64,000 bases of DNA from Cheiracanthium punctorium. Its lineage: Eukaryota; Arthropoda; Arachnida; Araneae; Cheiracanthiidae. The stretch spans positions 186,001-250,000 of the forward strand of contig JAWZYV010014429.1 of the NCBI GenBank assembly GCA_038373885.1, given 5' to 3'. The notes under the pieces were generated by a model, which saw only the letters and a program-made list of their open reading frames with translations, searched no databases and was not told where the DNA came from. Numbering within the stretch: position 1 is the stretch's first letter; each line of letters opens with the position of its first letter. Shown one piece after another: positions 1-11,263 of this stretch. Both the position numbers and the translations under genes were made by a program.

Positions 1-738
1 AAGAATTGAAGATTTCCGAGGCTAATAGTGTAAATTTTTTTAGTTTGGCGAAAAAATAAAATGGCTCAAATGCCGATTTTGAGAAGTGAGTTCTAGCGGT
101 TTGCACAGTTTTCGGCTTGGTGCAATTTATTGAGAGCTTAAGGAAATAGATTTTTGAAAACAAGTGCAAAGGTTTTATTAGAATACAGCGTTAAATTTTA
201 ATGATCCGTGAAGAAATAATGCAGTTATTAAGGGATTTCAAGCGATCTAACTTCAGAATTCTCGCCAATTGAGTACATTGATTTAAGTTGGGGGAATTCC
301 GCCAAATTTCAGAAAATTGAAATCTTCTCATTTAGTACATCGGAGTAACGATGAATAAAACACGTTATAGTTGATAATTTAAAAAAATTCGGCTGTATTA
401 AGGGATTCCACTTTTCAAATAAATGCGTGCTTTACTCTTTGGCGGTCGAACCATTTCCCATATTGATTGCTGCTAAGTCAATGCTTCGAATGATTCCCTG
501 AAAAAACTCTTGCAAAATGGCGTATGTTGGCACTTTGGCGAGGCTTAGATTTGAAACTGGATTTTATTTGAGACTGGTATATATAATAACACTGGTTATA
601 GATAAAAATGAATGTTGGTATGTGTGTATGAGGTTGAAAAACTCCAGCACCGTTGAGCACCGTTGCACCATGAAATTTGGTTCACCTAAGTCTTTTATCA
701 TGGAGAAGGTTTTTATGCTATCTGTTTTCCTCTAACTT
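1..738. other. AT-rich sequence, no gene seen
   Basis: I see only AT-rich sequence with short open frames on both strands that resemble nothing known to me. Confidence 0.5.
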
Positions 739-1560
739 GCCACTTGGTGCCGCAGCACAACGTCGAATTCTATTCCGTTTAGCCGTTTGCTATGCGAATA
801 TCGTCCAACCGATTTCGATGAAATTTGGTACACGCGAATATTAGAACACGGAGAATATTTTTCAGTATCCATTTTGCTGTAACTTGCCGCTAAATGGCGC
901 TGCAACGCATCAACTTCTATACCGTTCGACTGACTGGCATAAAATTTTTTATACTTACACATTTGAGCACGAAGAATATATTCTAACTGCGTTCCTTTTG
1001 ATGTTACTCACCACTAGATGACACTGCAATGCATTATTATTTTAATTCGCCACTAGATGACGCTGCAGCAGGCCAAATTCTTGACCATTCAAACGGTCGC
1101 TATGAAAATCAGTATACATAGCTATTTGAACAATGAGAATATTTTGGCGTTATCCATTTTGCTATAACTCGCCACTTGACCGCGCTGTAACAAATCATTA
1201 CTTTAATTCACCACTAGATAGCCCTGCAGTGTATCACTTCTTGACTGTGCAAATGATCGCTATGAAAATAGGTATACATAGATATTTGAACACGGGGAAG
1301 AGTTTGGCGCTATCCATTTTCCTATAACTTGCCACTAGATGTCGCGTCAACACATGAACTTTAGGACTGTCCAGCCGATAGTCATGAAAATTCGCATGCA
1401 TCGATATCTGAATGCGAAGAATATTTTCGCCGTATCCGTTTTGCTAAAACTCGCCACTAGATTGCGCTACGCCGCATGGCCTTCTGCACCGTACAAACGA
1501 TTGCCTTGCAATTCGGTATGCATGATTATTGGACACAATATAACGCGATATCCATTTTGC
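739..1560. repeat. Degenerate minisatellite, unit about 120-145 bp
   Basis: The motif GCCACTAGATG.CGCTGC recurs near 739, 881, 1008, 1043, 1170, 1207, 1329 and 1452. Between the copies sits a second recurring block (GCTATGAAAAT.GGTATACAT, then ATTTGAACACG.AGAATAT, then TATCCATTTTGCTATAACT). Units are strongly diverged, with two half-units (about 35 bp) at 1008-1043 and 1170-1207. Short open frames here are by-products of the repeat. The array runs straight into a Helitron-type 3' end. Confidence 0.75.
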
Positions 1561-1623
1561 TATATTTGTTTATTACAATGAATAGTAATCACCACAAATC
1601 GTAATATCAAAAAGTCCATTTAT

Positions 1624-1653
1624 TCCCGTGCGAAGAACGGGTACTTCAGCTAG
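1624..1653 (+). mobile_element. Helitron-type 3' terminus
   Basis: A short hairpin (CCCGT-loop-ACGGG) is followed about 8 bases later by CTAG and then T, the arrangement of Helitron 3' ends. The same ending, GCGRAGAACGGGTAC..CAGCTAGT, is present at 40137-40164. The 5' end was not found; the minisatellite may belong to the element. Confidence 0.6.
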
Positions 1654-2027
1654 TATTCTTATAAATAATCCTTTGCAGATGGGCGTATGACGCATCGCCA
1701 GATATTTTATCTCGCCGTAGGGGCAAATAAATCTCTAAGCTCTGCCCTGTTCATTTTCCCAATGTATTTATTAAATAAATAAATAAACGAACAAGCGAAA
1801 CCGAAATTCAAGAAAAGCAACTTTCATACACCATTTAAAAATTTTCGAAATTCCACAAGACAATTTAATATTGATAACAATACAAAAAATGACTGAACAT
1901 TAATCACAGAGAATATATCAACATTTATTAAGCATATATCGTAATAAGAATGGTACTTGTATTTTCAGAAATTTACATATTGAAAGCACCAAAAAAAAAA
2001 AAAAAATAAAATACAAGTTTTTTCAAA

Positions 2028-3245
2028 ATTAGTGTGACCAATTTTAAAAGCATATAACTGTTTATGGTAAATTTTAATCGCTTACCACCAGTTTTATTTT
2101 AAAAATGAAACGTTTAAATTGCCAATTGAACCATTGAGTAAATTATGGCTCCGAAATTAGATACCGAACCCGAAACGAAATTTTAAAGCTTTTGAAGGAT
2201 GGTTGCTCAAATTCTGATATAAATAAAGCATTTAAAAATCATTAGAAAAAGACATTTTTCTACCATCTAAACTTTGAAGAGAAATAAAATTTGACTGACA
2301 ACCAAAAGCTCTAGGAAAAATATGTGGACAAAAGGAAGTCCTTGGTGAAAAAGAAGAAAAGAAGCTGAAAAGATTTACCGGTGTAGAAAATCCTCTGTCA
2401 TAACGAACGCTGGCAAAGAAGGTATTGCAATCAACAGTTTGTCTTCAGATAAAGATAATTGGATATAAAAAAGTGAAGAAACCAGTCTATCATCAAATGT
2501 TTACAAATACAGTAGAAAAACGGAGAAAACATTCTTGGCTTCCGTATTTAATGCTACGCATGGGCAGATACAAAACATGGATAATTTCGGATGAAGCACT
2601 ATTTCGTCTTGTCATCCACAACTACCAAAACGAAGATACAATGTATTTCACGCGAACAGCTTTGCAAAGACGCAGCTGTTTTGCTAAAGGCAAGTTGGCC
2701 GTCAGGTGATATGGTATGAATGGGAATGGCTTCTCAAGGCTTAACAAAACCAGTTTTTGTAGAACCAAAGGCTTAAATCGATGCTAAGTACTATCAGAAT
2801 AAAGTTTTCAAGAACATGATCAAAGAAAGTAAACGTCTTTACCCACAAGGGAGCTTCTTTTTTTTTTTTTCAAGATTATGCACCACGTTATACTGTAAAA
2901 TCAACTATAAAATGGCTGAAAGATTTTAAAAAAATGAATTTTCTTCCTTTTGAGAAATGTCTATCACCATCTGTGCTCTTTGCGAATATTTTCTTATGGG
3001 GATACTTAAAAAAAAACAATTAAATGCTATGTAAAGTAAGAACGCTTCAAGGACTTCAAAAGGCAATGAAAGAGGAAGTTGGAAATATACCCCCAAAATG
3101 GTCGAAGAAGCTCTTTTGCCTTGGCTTAAACGTTTATTTAATGTGTACTATGCTAAAGGAAACCACATTGAAAATTTTATGTAAATAACATAATTCAGTA
3201 AATATTTATGATGCTCTGAAATTGGTCACATTATTTCAAATCAAC
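2028..3245 (+). pseudogene. Dead Tc1/mariner-type transposon with inverted ends
   Basis: Inverted copies of GTGACCAATTT lie near 2033 and 3222. Between them, from an ATG at 2144 to about 3182, runs a broken transposase of roughly 340 codons. Recognisable parts are I-I-S-D-E-A-L-F (first catalytic Asp, about 2580), D-Y-A-P-R-Y-T then a TIKWL stretch (second Asp, about 2875), I-F-L-W-G-Y-L-K-K-K (about 2990) and a C-terminal tail with V-Y-Y-A-K-G-N-H-I-E. This order fits the IS630-Tc1-mariner superfamily. Several stops, frameshifts and A-runs kill it. The family is common in arthropod genomes. Confidence 0.75.
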
Positions 3246-4128
3246 CTATAAATAACTAAATTTAATATATAAGGAAAAAAAATCATATTTCTTTTTAACG
3301 TAGGATTAATTTTTTATATAAGGGTCCTATGTAAAGAATTTTTTTTTTCAGCGTTGTATGTTCCAATATCACTACATCACAGTGACGAATATAGGAAAAA
3401 AATCTTGAGCGAGCACAAGATTTTTTTTGTCACATTTTCTCCTAGAAATACTTGAATTTACAAAATAAATCAATCTTCCATAATGTAAACATCATTCGGG
3501 AGGAGGGGGCACGTGCCCTGTGCCCCCACCCCCCTCTGGATCCACCAATGCTACATTAGAAAACTATCTGGGTGAACTTTAACTGGGTGAATTTTTACGT
3601 TTAATGGTTAGTTGTTTGGGGGTCACAAAACCAAGACGTGATAAATTAAAAATTGTTTGAGATTGCTAAATTCTATCGAGAAATTTATGTCTTATGAAAG
3701 CAAATTCGCAATTTGTGGGATACTGTAACTCTTCGAGATTACGAAATTTGACATTTTTGAGATTAAAATAAATTTTCTTTTCACATAGATAAATTTTGTA
3801 GTTATCAATGCATATTTACAGCATTTAAAGCACGGGTGGAGAGGCTGACAAACTGAAATCATAAACTCTTTTTTACTTCTTGGAAATTTTTAAAAGCAAG
3901 GGCATGCAGTATAGCTGTTCAGCGTTTTTATTCTGTAGGTGAACTTCCGTTCGCGTAACTGTACAGGGTTTATAAACTTTTGTAAAGTTTTATTGGAGGT
4001 GCCGATTTCCAATTCTTTCAATAAAATATCAAATTTATCTAATACAGTTTAAAAAGCTTTTTAAAGAGAATAAGTCTCTTCCCCCGACTCCACCCCAAGT
4101 TATCCCAATGGGAACTTCTCATGACTAC
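3246..4128. other. AT-rich intergenic sequence
   Basis: No gene seen. A GC-rich patch at 3499-3545 (GGAGGAGGGGGCACGTGCCC and a C-rich run) looks like a fragment of a repeat; I could not define its ends. Confidence 0.5.
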
Positions 4129-5498
4129 AGTGCGTCCCACCTAAATAAAGTCACCGTGATTGTGCATCATAACTGGATGCGAAATATACGAATCAAATAT
4201 ATTAAGAAAGTATACACATAAATATGTATTTACAAGGAAAAAATTCACTCTCTGACCTTACATGGGTAGGAATATAATAAATAAATATGTAAAGAAAGAC
4301 GCGAAGAAAAGTTTCCCGCCGAAATAAAGCCAGTACTGTTAGAAGCCAATATATTTGTCATGTTTGCATATGACCATTCCTGAAAAAAAATTCTCAGGAG
4401 TATTTTGCTACATGAATGGGTACGTTGACCTGGTGGGAAATCCGACTTCAGCCTTCAATTCTCCCTGCAAATGACAGTAAATGGATTTATAACATTTCTC
4501 GGTAATCTGTAGCTTTAATACGACCTGAAGAAACAGCCAAGTTAAGTATACGACCAGGTAAAGCCTCTCCACACTATATAATGAGCCTCCATTCTCTTCT
4601 CTTTTGGCGAAGAGAAAGAGTAGCCAATATATTTGTCATGTCCAGTCCCCAAGAAGATAACCTCGTGTTATGCCAGTAGAACGCAACGCCGTCTGGGCCA
4701 TCCAAATTATTATTATTATTTTCCCATCCGAGACTATAATACGGCACCACTGATCCTTCTTGTTTGATGGTATTTGGCCAAACCTACTCTTTGGTTTTAG
4801 ATAGTGTTTAGGAGCTGTTTCTTCTCCAAAAGATAATAAAGTGGAGGCTTTATATACAGTGCGGAAAGGCTTTACCTGGTGGTAAACTTAACTTGACTTT
4901 TCCTTCAGGCCATATAAAAACTACTGATTACCAGTAAAGGCTAGAAACCCATGTACTGCCATTTTCAAGAGAGAACTGTAGACCAGTGTTTGATTTTTCA
5001 TCAGGATTCAGTTCCATCATTCACGTTGCAAAATCCTCTTGGAAATGGTTTTTCGGCGATGGGTTGTATATCATGAATTATCCTGCCCTTTTAGCTTGAT
5101 CTCGATCCCCAAGAAATGTGGTATCTGCAGGTATGAATTTGCAAACGTCAGACAGTTTCAGTGTTTGGCAGAATAGAAGGCCTCCACCCCATCTTTGGGG
5201 TAATATTGATGTCCTCCTATTGGTAAATGATATGTTACATCAACTATTCAAAGTCATGTGCAAACATGGCAAATATATTGGTTATTAACAATACTGGCTT
5301 TATTTTGGTGGGGCACATTTCTTCTTCTTTTTTTACACTTTTATTTTTTATTCCTGCCCAGGTGGGTGAGTGAGTGAGTTTTTCCTTGTAAATATGTATT
5401 TCTGTGCATGCTTTCTTACATTTGTTTCGTTCTTATTCGCCTGTCTCGCTCCAATTACGCCACAAAATCAAGGTGGCTTTATTTAGGTGGGTCACACT
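4129..5498. mobile_element. Long fold-back DNA element
   Basis: The ends are inverted copies beginning CAGTGYGWCCCACCTAAATA (left from 4129, right to about 5498). The two arms stay alignable for hundreds of bases: 4129-4370 matches the reverse complement of 5260-5498, and 4450-4600 matches that of 4850-4990. The element is therefore almost one large imperfect hairpin, with AATAAAGCCAGTA.TGTT repeated inside each arm. No transposase is present, so it is a non-autonomous fold-back element. The CAGTG start recalls Tc1/mariner-like ends, but the superfamily is uncertain. Confidence 0.8.
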
Positions 5499-6080
5499 GC
5501 ATGTTAAATACTACCACCCACAAATATGCTACCTCTAAATGTATCACATATACCGTATATATCGTATATTTCTGCATATTACAAATATTGGTGTATAACA
5601 AGCATTTAAATAATGAGACTATATTAATTTTAATTTTTTTTTTGGTATACTCGGTGTAATATGCATACCATTTTCGTTACGAGAAAACTTTTATGAAAAC
5701 TGATCTATGAAAGAGAGTTTGAAACATGCCTTAAAGTAATCAATTTGAAGAATTTTCCCTGTAATTTAGTGTATGATCTACTGATATTAGAAGGACTGTG
5801 TTTAAGTAGCAATTGAAATTGATACGTTTGCTTTTTCAATAAATATTTTAAATCTCAAGTATCAATCAGTTTTATTACATTGAAAACGCACATAATCTGA
5901 CAGAATATAAGGTATATAGTTATATTTAGTGACACCATTTTGAACTGCTATGGCTAATTATTTTTTCTTTTATTGCACAGTTCTTTTAAATATAAGGAAT
6001 AACTTTTATACACATTGAGTGGCTTTACTAAAAGAATCGTATATTTTAAAATTCAGCTTGGGTAGAAGAACTGATCGAGT
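5499..6080. other. AT-rich sequence downstream of the GPCR gene
   Basis: No gene or repeat structure recognised. Confidence 0.5.
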
Positions 6081-6081
6081 G

Positions 6082-6087
6082 TTTATT
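6082..6087 (-). terminator. Candidate polyadenylation signal of the GPCR gene
   Basis: AATAAA is read on the minus strand about 295 nt past the receptor stop codon, giving a plausible short 3' UTR. AT-rich sequence yields such hexamers by chance, so this is only a candidate. Confidence 0.35.
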
Positions 6088-6382
6088 CATACACTTCTAA
6101 TTATGGTTATAGTCACATAGTGCGAGCTTATGTTCTATTGTAATCACTGAGGCAGATTCAACGATAATTTACGCAATAGAATTGTGTTTTCGAATTTCCG
6201 TAACTTTGACACGATGTAACTTTTAGCCAAGCTCTGTCGACAGCAATATAGTACAACACACTTTGTTCGTATTTCTGTTATGGTAGTCATCCTGGTTTAG
6301 AGCAGCACAACAATAGAATTCAATAACATATTCCGCAGTCATTGTGGCGCGTAGAAACGTATTGCTCAATAATTTCGTCAGA

Positions 6383-6670
6383 TTATATCTCCGTGATTGT
6401 GGTTTTGACACTTTTGCCGAAAGAATTTTTGCAACCAACCAGGCAGGACGATGTCTTGATGACGATGGTCGACGTGGATGAAGTCTTTTTTTGGCAGAAA
6501 CTACATGGCTTCAGCAAGTCTTGGAACTTCTTCCTGAACTTGTGGCTGAACGCACTATAAAGGAGGGGATTGCAGGCGGAGGAGACGTATGCCATGAGGT
6601 TCACCAAGATGAGGAAAGACCAGGTCTCTCTGAATCGAGTCGGTGAGATGGCGTTGTAAAGCAGAAGCAC
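6383..6670 (-). CDS. GPCR coding exon 4: end of TM6, TM7 and C-terminal tail (residues 274-368)
   Basis: The acceptor is GATTTTAG followed by GTGCTTCTG, phase 0. The exon opens with V-L-L-L-Y-N, so that S-P-H-Q of exon 3 runs on into the top of TM6. A short third outer loop follows, then TM7 with N-P-L-L-Y at 307-311, and helix 8 (S-H-K-F-R-K-K-F). The 50-residue tail is rich in Ser and Thr and has C329 and C332 close to the membrane, suited to palmitoylation and receptor-kinase phosphorylation. The stop codon is TAA at 6385-6383. Confidence 0.9.
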   Translation of the reverse strand: MLLLYNAISPTRFRETWSFLILVNLMAYVSSACNPLLYSAFSHKFRKKFQDLLKPCSFCQKKTSSTSTIVIKTSSCLVGCKNSFGKSVKTTITEI

Positions 6671-7343
6671 CTAAAATCAACAACAAATGTGAGAAATTTG
6701 GTCTAATTAAGCTTTGTAAGAATGTTTATAAACCATGTCTTGGATTTGTTATTGCATCTTATTATGACTTCCATTTTGAATCAATTATACCATGCACTCG
6801 ATAGTGTGCTTCGGAATTTTTGAGTTTCAGCTCAATCCTCACAGTATGTACATACATACACTAGTGTACAAAATTTAAGCAACAATGTAAATTTCAATCA
6901 GATAGCCATGAAATTGCAGAAAAGGGGTTCTTGCAATCAGTACAAGGAACACTCAATTCAGTAGGAAGGTCATGAGTATGCAAATGTCAGGAACAAAACG
7001 TCACAGGCGATGTGAGCGTACACAAAATGCGTGAGGTCGGCGAGCGCAACTCAGGGCTAAAATAAAGGGAAGGGCGGAGACGCAGTTAAAGATATTCGCT
7101 GCAAGTGCAAGTCAGTTCTTTCGTGAAATACGGCTAGAAGAAATCACCTGGACGACTTCACACGTGGAAGAATGATAGAAAAGCTGTAGGAGGGGGTGTA
7201 GTGTTACCAGTGTAGCTGAAGAGTTCGGAATCAACAAAGGTGTCATTTCACACGCTTGAAAAGCCTTCCAAATCATAGGTACAGCTCATGGAGTTACAGA
7301 TAAGGAGAACAAACGCCTTGCTATCAAAGTAGCCCAGCTTCAG

Positions 7344-8552
7344 TTGAGGATGGGGATGGATGGATTAGGAGATTATCGGATGCTGCCATCTAGCGGCAAT
7401 AGTTGCAAGCAATATGTCAAGAAAACTTTCCATAAATTAGGAGTATATAAATAAATACGTAATATAAATAAATAATAAAATTGATACATCGACTCCTAAT
7501 TTATGGAAAAAGTTTTTTTGACAACTATTGCCGCAGGATGGTGTGATGCAGATCACATATCTAATTTAATAATCATTTAATTTGGCTTTCTTTAATGTAA
7601 TCTATCCAAAATCAAGAATTCTAAATCACTTTTGTTTTTATTTTTTCTGCCAATTCGGCTTTTAAATCTGTATTTTCGCTTTTCAAGTATGCATTATTCT
7701 TTTTGTTTATTTGTCTCTTCATTCTAGCGTCGTTGTGCTAAAAATAAATTATATTTGCGTCTGTGTGCTATCGCAACGTACTTTTGGATTCCCCTCCTTT
7801 GGCTTTGTGTTGGCGTTTTTATTTTTTGTTGCCCTGCCTCATCTTTAAAATTATTTGCTCGCGATTACATCATTTTAATTTTATTGGATTAACTTTTAGG
7901 GTTGCTCTGGAGTTGGCGTTATTTATCTCGGCCAGGTGTTTGTTCTCGCCAATGTGTAATTCTGTGCTGGCGTAATTTTTAAGTGATTCCAACTTAATTA
8001 CACTGTCCATATAGGACGTCATTTTATTTTCGCTGAGTCACCACCATCCGTTGTAATAAGTTTATATTTCAATAGCATCCTTTTAATAAAATAGTTTTTA
8101 AGTATTTAACGTCTTTTTATTATATTGCAACTAAGTGTATCGAACCTGGTTTCTGCATTATCTCACAACGCCTTTTAATCTCAAATTTAAGTCTGCAGCC
8201 AAATAACTTCTTTACATAAATATAACTTACTCCAGCAGGATGCCAAGAGGGGAATCAAAAAGTCGTTGCGATAGCACACGAATGTAATGTAATCTATTTT
8301 TAGCACAACGACGCTAGAATGAAGAGACAAATAAACAAAAAGAATAATGCATACGGGAAAAGCGAAAATACAGATTAAAAAGCCGAAATGGCAGAAAAAA
8401 TGAAAACAGAAGTGATTTAGAATTCTTGATTTTGGATAGATTACATTAAAGAAAGCCAAATTAAATGATTATTAAATTAGATATGTGATCTGCATCACAG
8501 ATGGCAGCATTAGATAATCTCCTAATCAATCCATCCCATGCCCATCCTCAAG
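7344..8552. mobile_element. Long-inverted-repeat element inserted in the Tc1 relic
   Basis: The ends are inverted copies of TTGAGGATGGG.ATGG followed by GATTAGGAGATTATC. The arms (about 7370-7790 and 8187-8530) are long, include GATCACATATCTAATTTAAT and match over about 300 bases. No protein is encoded; open frames on the two arms are mirror images. The element separates the DNA-binding and catalytic halves of the Tc1 transposase, so it is younger than that copy. Confidence 0.8.
7390..7535. repeat. Small fold-back inside the left arm of the 7344-8552 element
   Basis: GCAATAGTTG...CTTTCCATAAATTAGGAGT at the left pairs with ACTCCTAATTTATGGAAA...CAACTATTGCCG at the right. The right arm of the host element lacks it, so it is a still younger insertion (third level of nesting). 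Confidence 0.7.
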
Positions 8553-9765
8553 GGTTTTCAGGGAAGGAATCCCATTGCCGATGTAGGCAATTTCCAATCT
8601 AAGTCCATGGTACAGCTGTTAGAAAGGTTGGTGGTGGCCTCCCCAGGAAAACAACTGCAGTGGATGACCAATATCTCGTCCTGCAGGCGAAAAGAGTCCA
8701 AAACCAGTCAGCAAGCACCATTGCTGAGACACTGTGTACAATAACGAGGAGACAAGTATCGTGATATACTTGTAAGGGGGAGACAAGGTTTACAGTGTTC
8801 AGAAGCCTGCACAAAGGTAATCTTTTCGTCCACCCGCTGTTCTGAACGCCGCATCCCTTTGAAAGTTGGCTATCGGCGCTGCCGTTTGGAGTGGTGCAAG
8901 GAGCACAAAAACTGGACATATCATAAATGGAGTTGTGTCCTCTTTATCGACTAGAGTCCTTTCAGTACTACAAGCTATTTTCAATGCCAGAAGTTAATTT
9001 GGAGAGAGGTCGGGACAAGGTTTAATCCCAGTAACATCACAGAAAGAGACCGTTACTGTGGTCCTTTAGTTCTCGTGTGGGGAAGCATTATGCTGAACGG
9101 GCGGACTAAGCTTCAAGTTTTCGACTGAGGTTGTGTAACCGGAGATCGCTATTGTCAGGAAGTGATCCTTCCCAAGTGCGTTTGTCCTGAGGTGCCATTG
9201 GAGCAGACTTCATTTTTATGAATGACATTGCTCGGCCACACCGGGCTCCTGCTGTTCAGGAGCTACTGAAAAGTGAAGATATCACTCGAATGGATTGGCC
9301 AGCGTACTCCCCTGATTTAAATCTCATAGATCATGTATGGGATGCTTCGGGGAGACTCCTTGGGCCACGATTGCATCCTTCGGGGAACACCCAAAACAAC
9401 TGAAACAGATGCTGACTGAGGAATGAACACTCTTACCTCAAGAACTGTTGGACAATCTGGTGCTGAGTACGGAGAGACGGTGCGAAGCAACCATTGCAGT
9501 TAGGGGAGGGCATATCCCATACTAAGGAACATCTGCTTGTTGCTCTTCTTGTACAGGTAATTATGTGTAACAATACTATGAGTTCAACAAAGTGTTCGTT
9601 TGTTTGATTCCGTACTGCATGCATTGTACTCATTTTTGCGAAACTATATTTCCGTCATCGTTTAAGTACAAAATGATGACCCTCATTTCCAAATTTCATG
9701 TCTCTCAGATGATTTCTCGTGGATTTCCGGCAAAAAGAACACCTGTTGCTTAAGTTTTTGCGACA

Positions 9766-10222
9766 TCTTTTTTTAAACAGAAAATACGTGTTGCGTGATT
9801 TTTGAGGAAAAAAGAAAGCCATTTTACAAAAATAAATAAATTAATAAATAAAGTAAAAATAAGTAAATTAATAAATAAAGTAAAAATAAATTATTATTTC
9901 CCGTACGATATAATAACTGCGAAAGAAAACCAAAGTATTTAATAAAATGACTGGGTACTAAAAACATTTGATTTAAATCCAAAATCTAATTTTGCTTGGA
10001 TATTAGATTCTTTCTAGTACGTGAAAACACTATTCAACGTATTCCCAAAGAGTATCTTCTTAATATCTACAAAGTTCAAAATTCGAAGAGTGAAAACATT
10101 AATTCTTAAGGTAGATTTTTTTAATTCTCGAAGTGTCCTTTCAGGGGCCTTAAAATGTATTTCCACCCGAAGTTGCATCCAATAAATGAATTCTTTTATT
10201 TACACACTTTTCTATCAATTAC
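9766..10222. other. AT-rich intron 3 sequence
   Basis: Simple AAATAAATTAATAAATAAAGT-type repeats at 9830-9890; otherwise no feature recognised. Confidence 0.5.
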
Positions 10223-10384
10223 CTGGTGTGGGGAAAAACTAACGAAGTAAACGATCACCCCAGCAACAAGCATCTTCACGACGCCCCGTCTGGCCTTGAG
10301 AAGAGTGTCGTGCCCCGTGCAATTATCCACCAGTGCTGCTCTGTTTCGGAACAATCGCCGACCAATCATAATGTATAAAACCAC
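10223..10384 (-). CDS. GPCR coding exon 3: end of TM5, third inner loop, TM6 (residues 220-273)
   Basis: The acceptor is TTTTTCCAG and the donor CAG followed by GTAATT, both phase 0, giving 54 codons. The exon encodes the cytoplasmic end of TM5 (V-V-L-Y-I-M-I-G-R-R-L-F), a short third inner loop with a basic K-A-R-R-G-V-V-K-M-L segment typical of peptide receptors, and most of TM6. The TM6 proline is P271. Two residues before it is F269 rather than the usual toggle-switch Trp, and the preceding residue is Ser rather than Cys. This Phe substitution occurs in some peptide receptors and may bear on activation. Confidence 0.88.
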
Positions 10385-10447
10385 CTGGAAAAACATACGA
10401 TTGTAGTTTCATTCATACTTAAGGCTTTACTAAACTAATCCATTTAA

Positions 10448-11038
10448 CCCTTTGAGGCGGAACCCTTTCCCAATGCTGGAAAAGGGCAGCCGTTGCCATC
10501 GCTCGACTTAACTACCAGCAAGATGGCGGACGACCGAAACGCTCATCGCGTGCCACAGATCTAGAGACCCTTTTTTGACGACAGCTGGCTGTGTCCCAGC
10601 AAGATGGCGGACGACAGAAACATTCATCGCGTGCCACAGATCTAGAGACCCTTTTTTGACGACAGCTGGCTGTGCTCGGGGACAGCCAGCTGTCGTCAAA
10701 AAAGGTCCCTAGATCTGTGGCACGCGATGAACGTTTCGGTCGTCCGCCATCTTGCTGGTAGTTAAGTCGAGCGATGGCAACGGCTGCCCTTTTTTCAGCA
10801 TTGGGCAATCTATCCAGCTGTTCTCGCATTCTTCCATTTTTCTGCAGATGTCAGTGCTGTTAAAAAGAATCGTGACAATTTTTTTACGGGAAATGACGTG
10901 CTAAAAAGTAAAGGATTCTCGTGGAGCTATATCACCCGCAACTATTTTTATAGAAATCAAATCTATTCTTCGTGACTGGCAACAGTCAAAACGTCAGAGT
11001 TTGGTGTTTCCAGAGCGGAAACACTGCTCGTAAAAGGG
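10448..11038. mobile_element. piggyBac-like fold-back element, copy 1 (GPCR intron 2)
   Basis: The element is flanked by TTAA on both sides (10444-10447, 11039-11042) and starts CCCTTTGAGGCG and ends AAAAGGG, as in piggyBac-type elements with TTAA target duplications. The middle is an inverted repeat containing CAGCAAGATGGCGGACGA and ATCTAGAGACC, with the left half-arm duplicated (10505-10600 and 10598-10675). The outer right part (CAAAACGTCAGAGTTTGGTG) has no partner on the left in this copy. No transposase; short open frames across it are artefacts. Confidence 0.85.
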
Positions 11039-11263
11039 TTAACGAAATTGCAAAAAATAGAGAAAAGCAAATAATAAATTAGTATAGTTACAGTAGTGTC
11101 CCAGAATGTTAGCGTCCCCAAGGCAGTACATAACCTAAAATTGCTGTTTTATACTTCCTAATTGAACCCATCACTAAAGGACTAGAGCGATATTCCGATA
11201 TTTTGTATTTTTATGAGTCACGCTTGTCTTAGAAACATACCACCAGAAGTTCCAAACTGTTAA

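Larger units (their letters stand above)
6866..9765 (+). mobile_element. Tc1-like transposon relic in GPCR intron 3, split by an insertion
   Basis: Inverted ends share TTTAAGCAACA (left about 6873, right about 9749). The left part (7140-7310) encodes a damaged N-terminal DNA-binding region (L-D-D-F-T-R-G-R-M-I-E-K-L, then V-R-N-Q-Q and G-T-A-like residues). The right part (about 8630-9525) carries the GGRPGKTT hinge region, H-K-N-W-T, a broken first catalytic site (F-I-D-stop, where relatives have D-E-S), N-D-I-A-R-P-H-R-A around the second Asp, and W-P-A-Y-S-P-D-L-N-L-I-D-H-V-W-D, in which the third acidic residue is Asp where Tc1 relatives have Glu. It ends R-G-G-H-I-P-Y then TAA. Transposition should be impossible. 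It lies in sense-opposite orientation to the receptor gene. Confidence 0.85.

Noticed and set aside
10508..10829. Arg- and Ser-rich open frames repeated at 10.5, 11.6, 28.4 and 55.0 kb
   Set aside because: They are translations of the piggyBac-like hairpin arms and mirror each other; not proteins.
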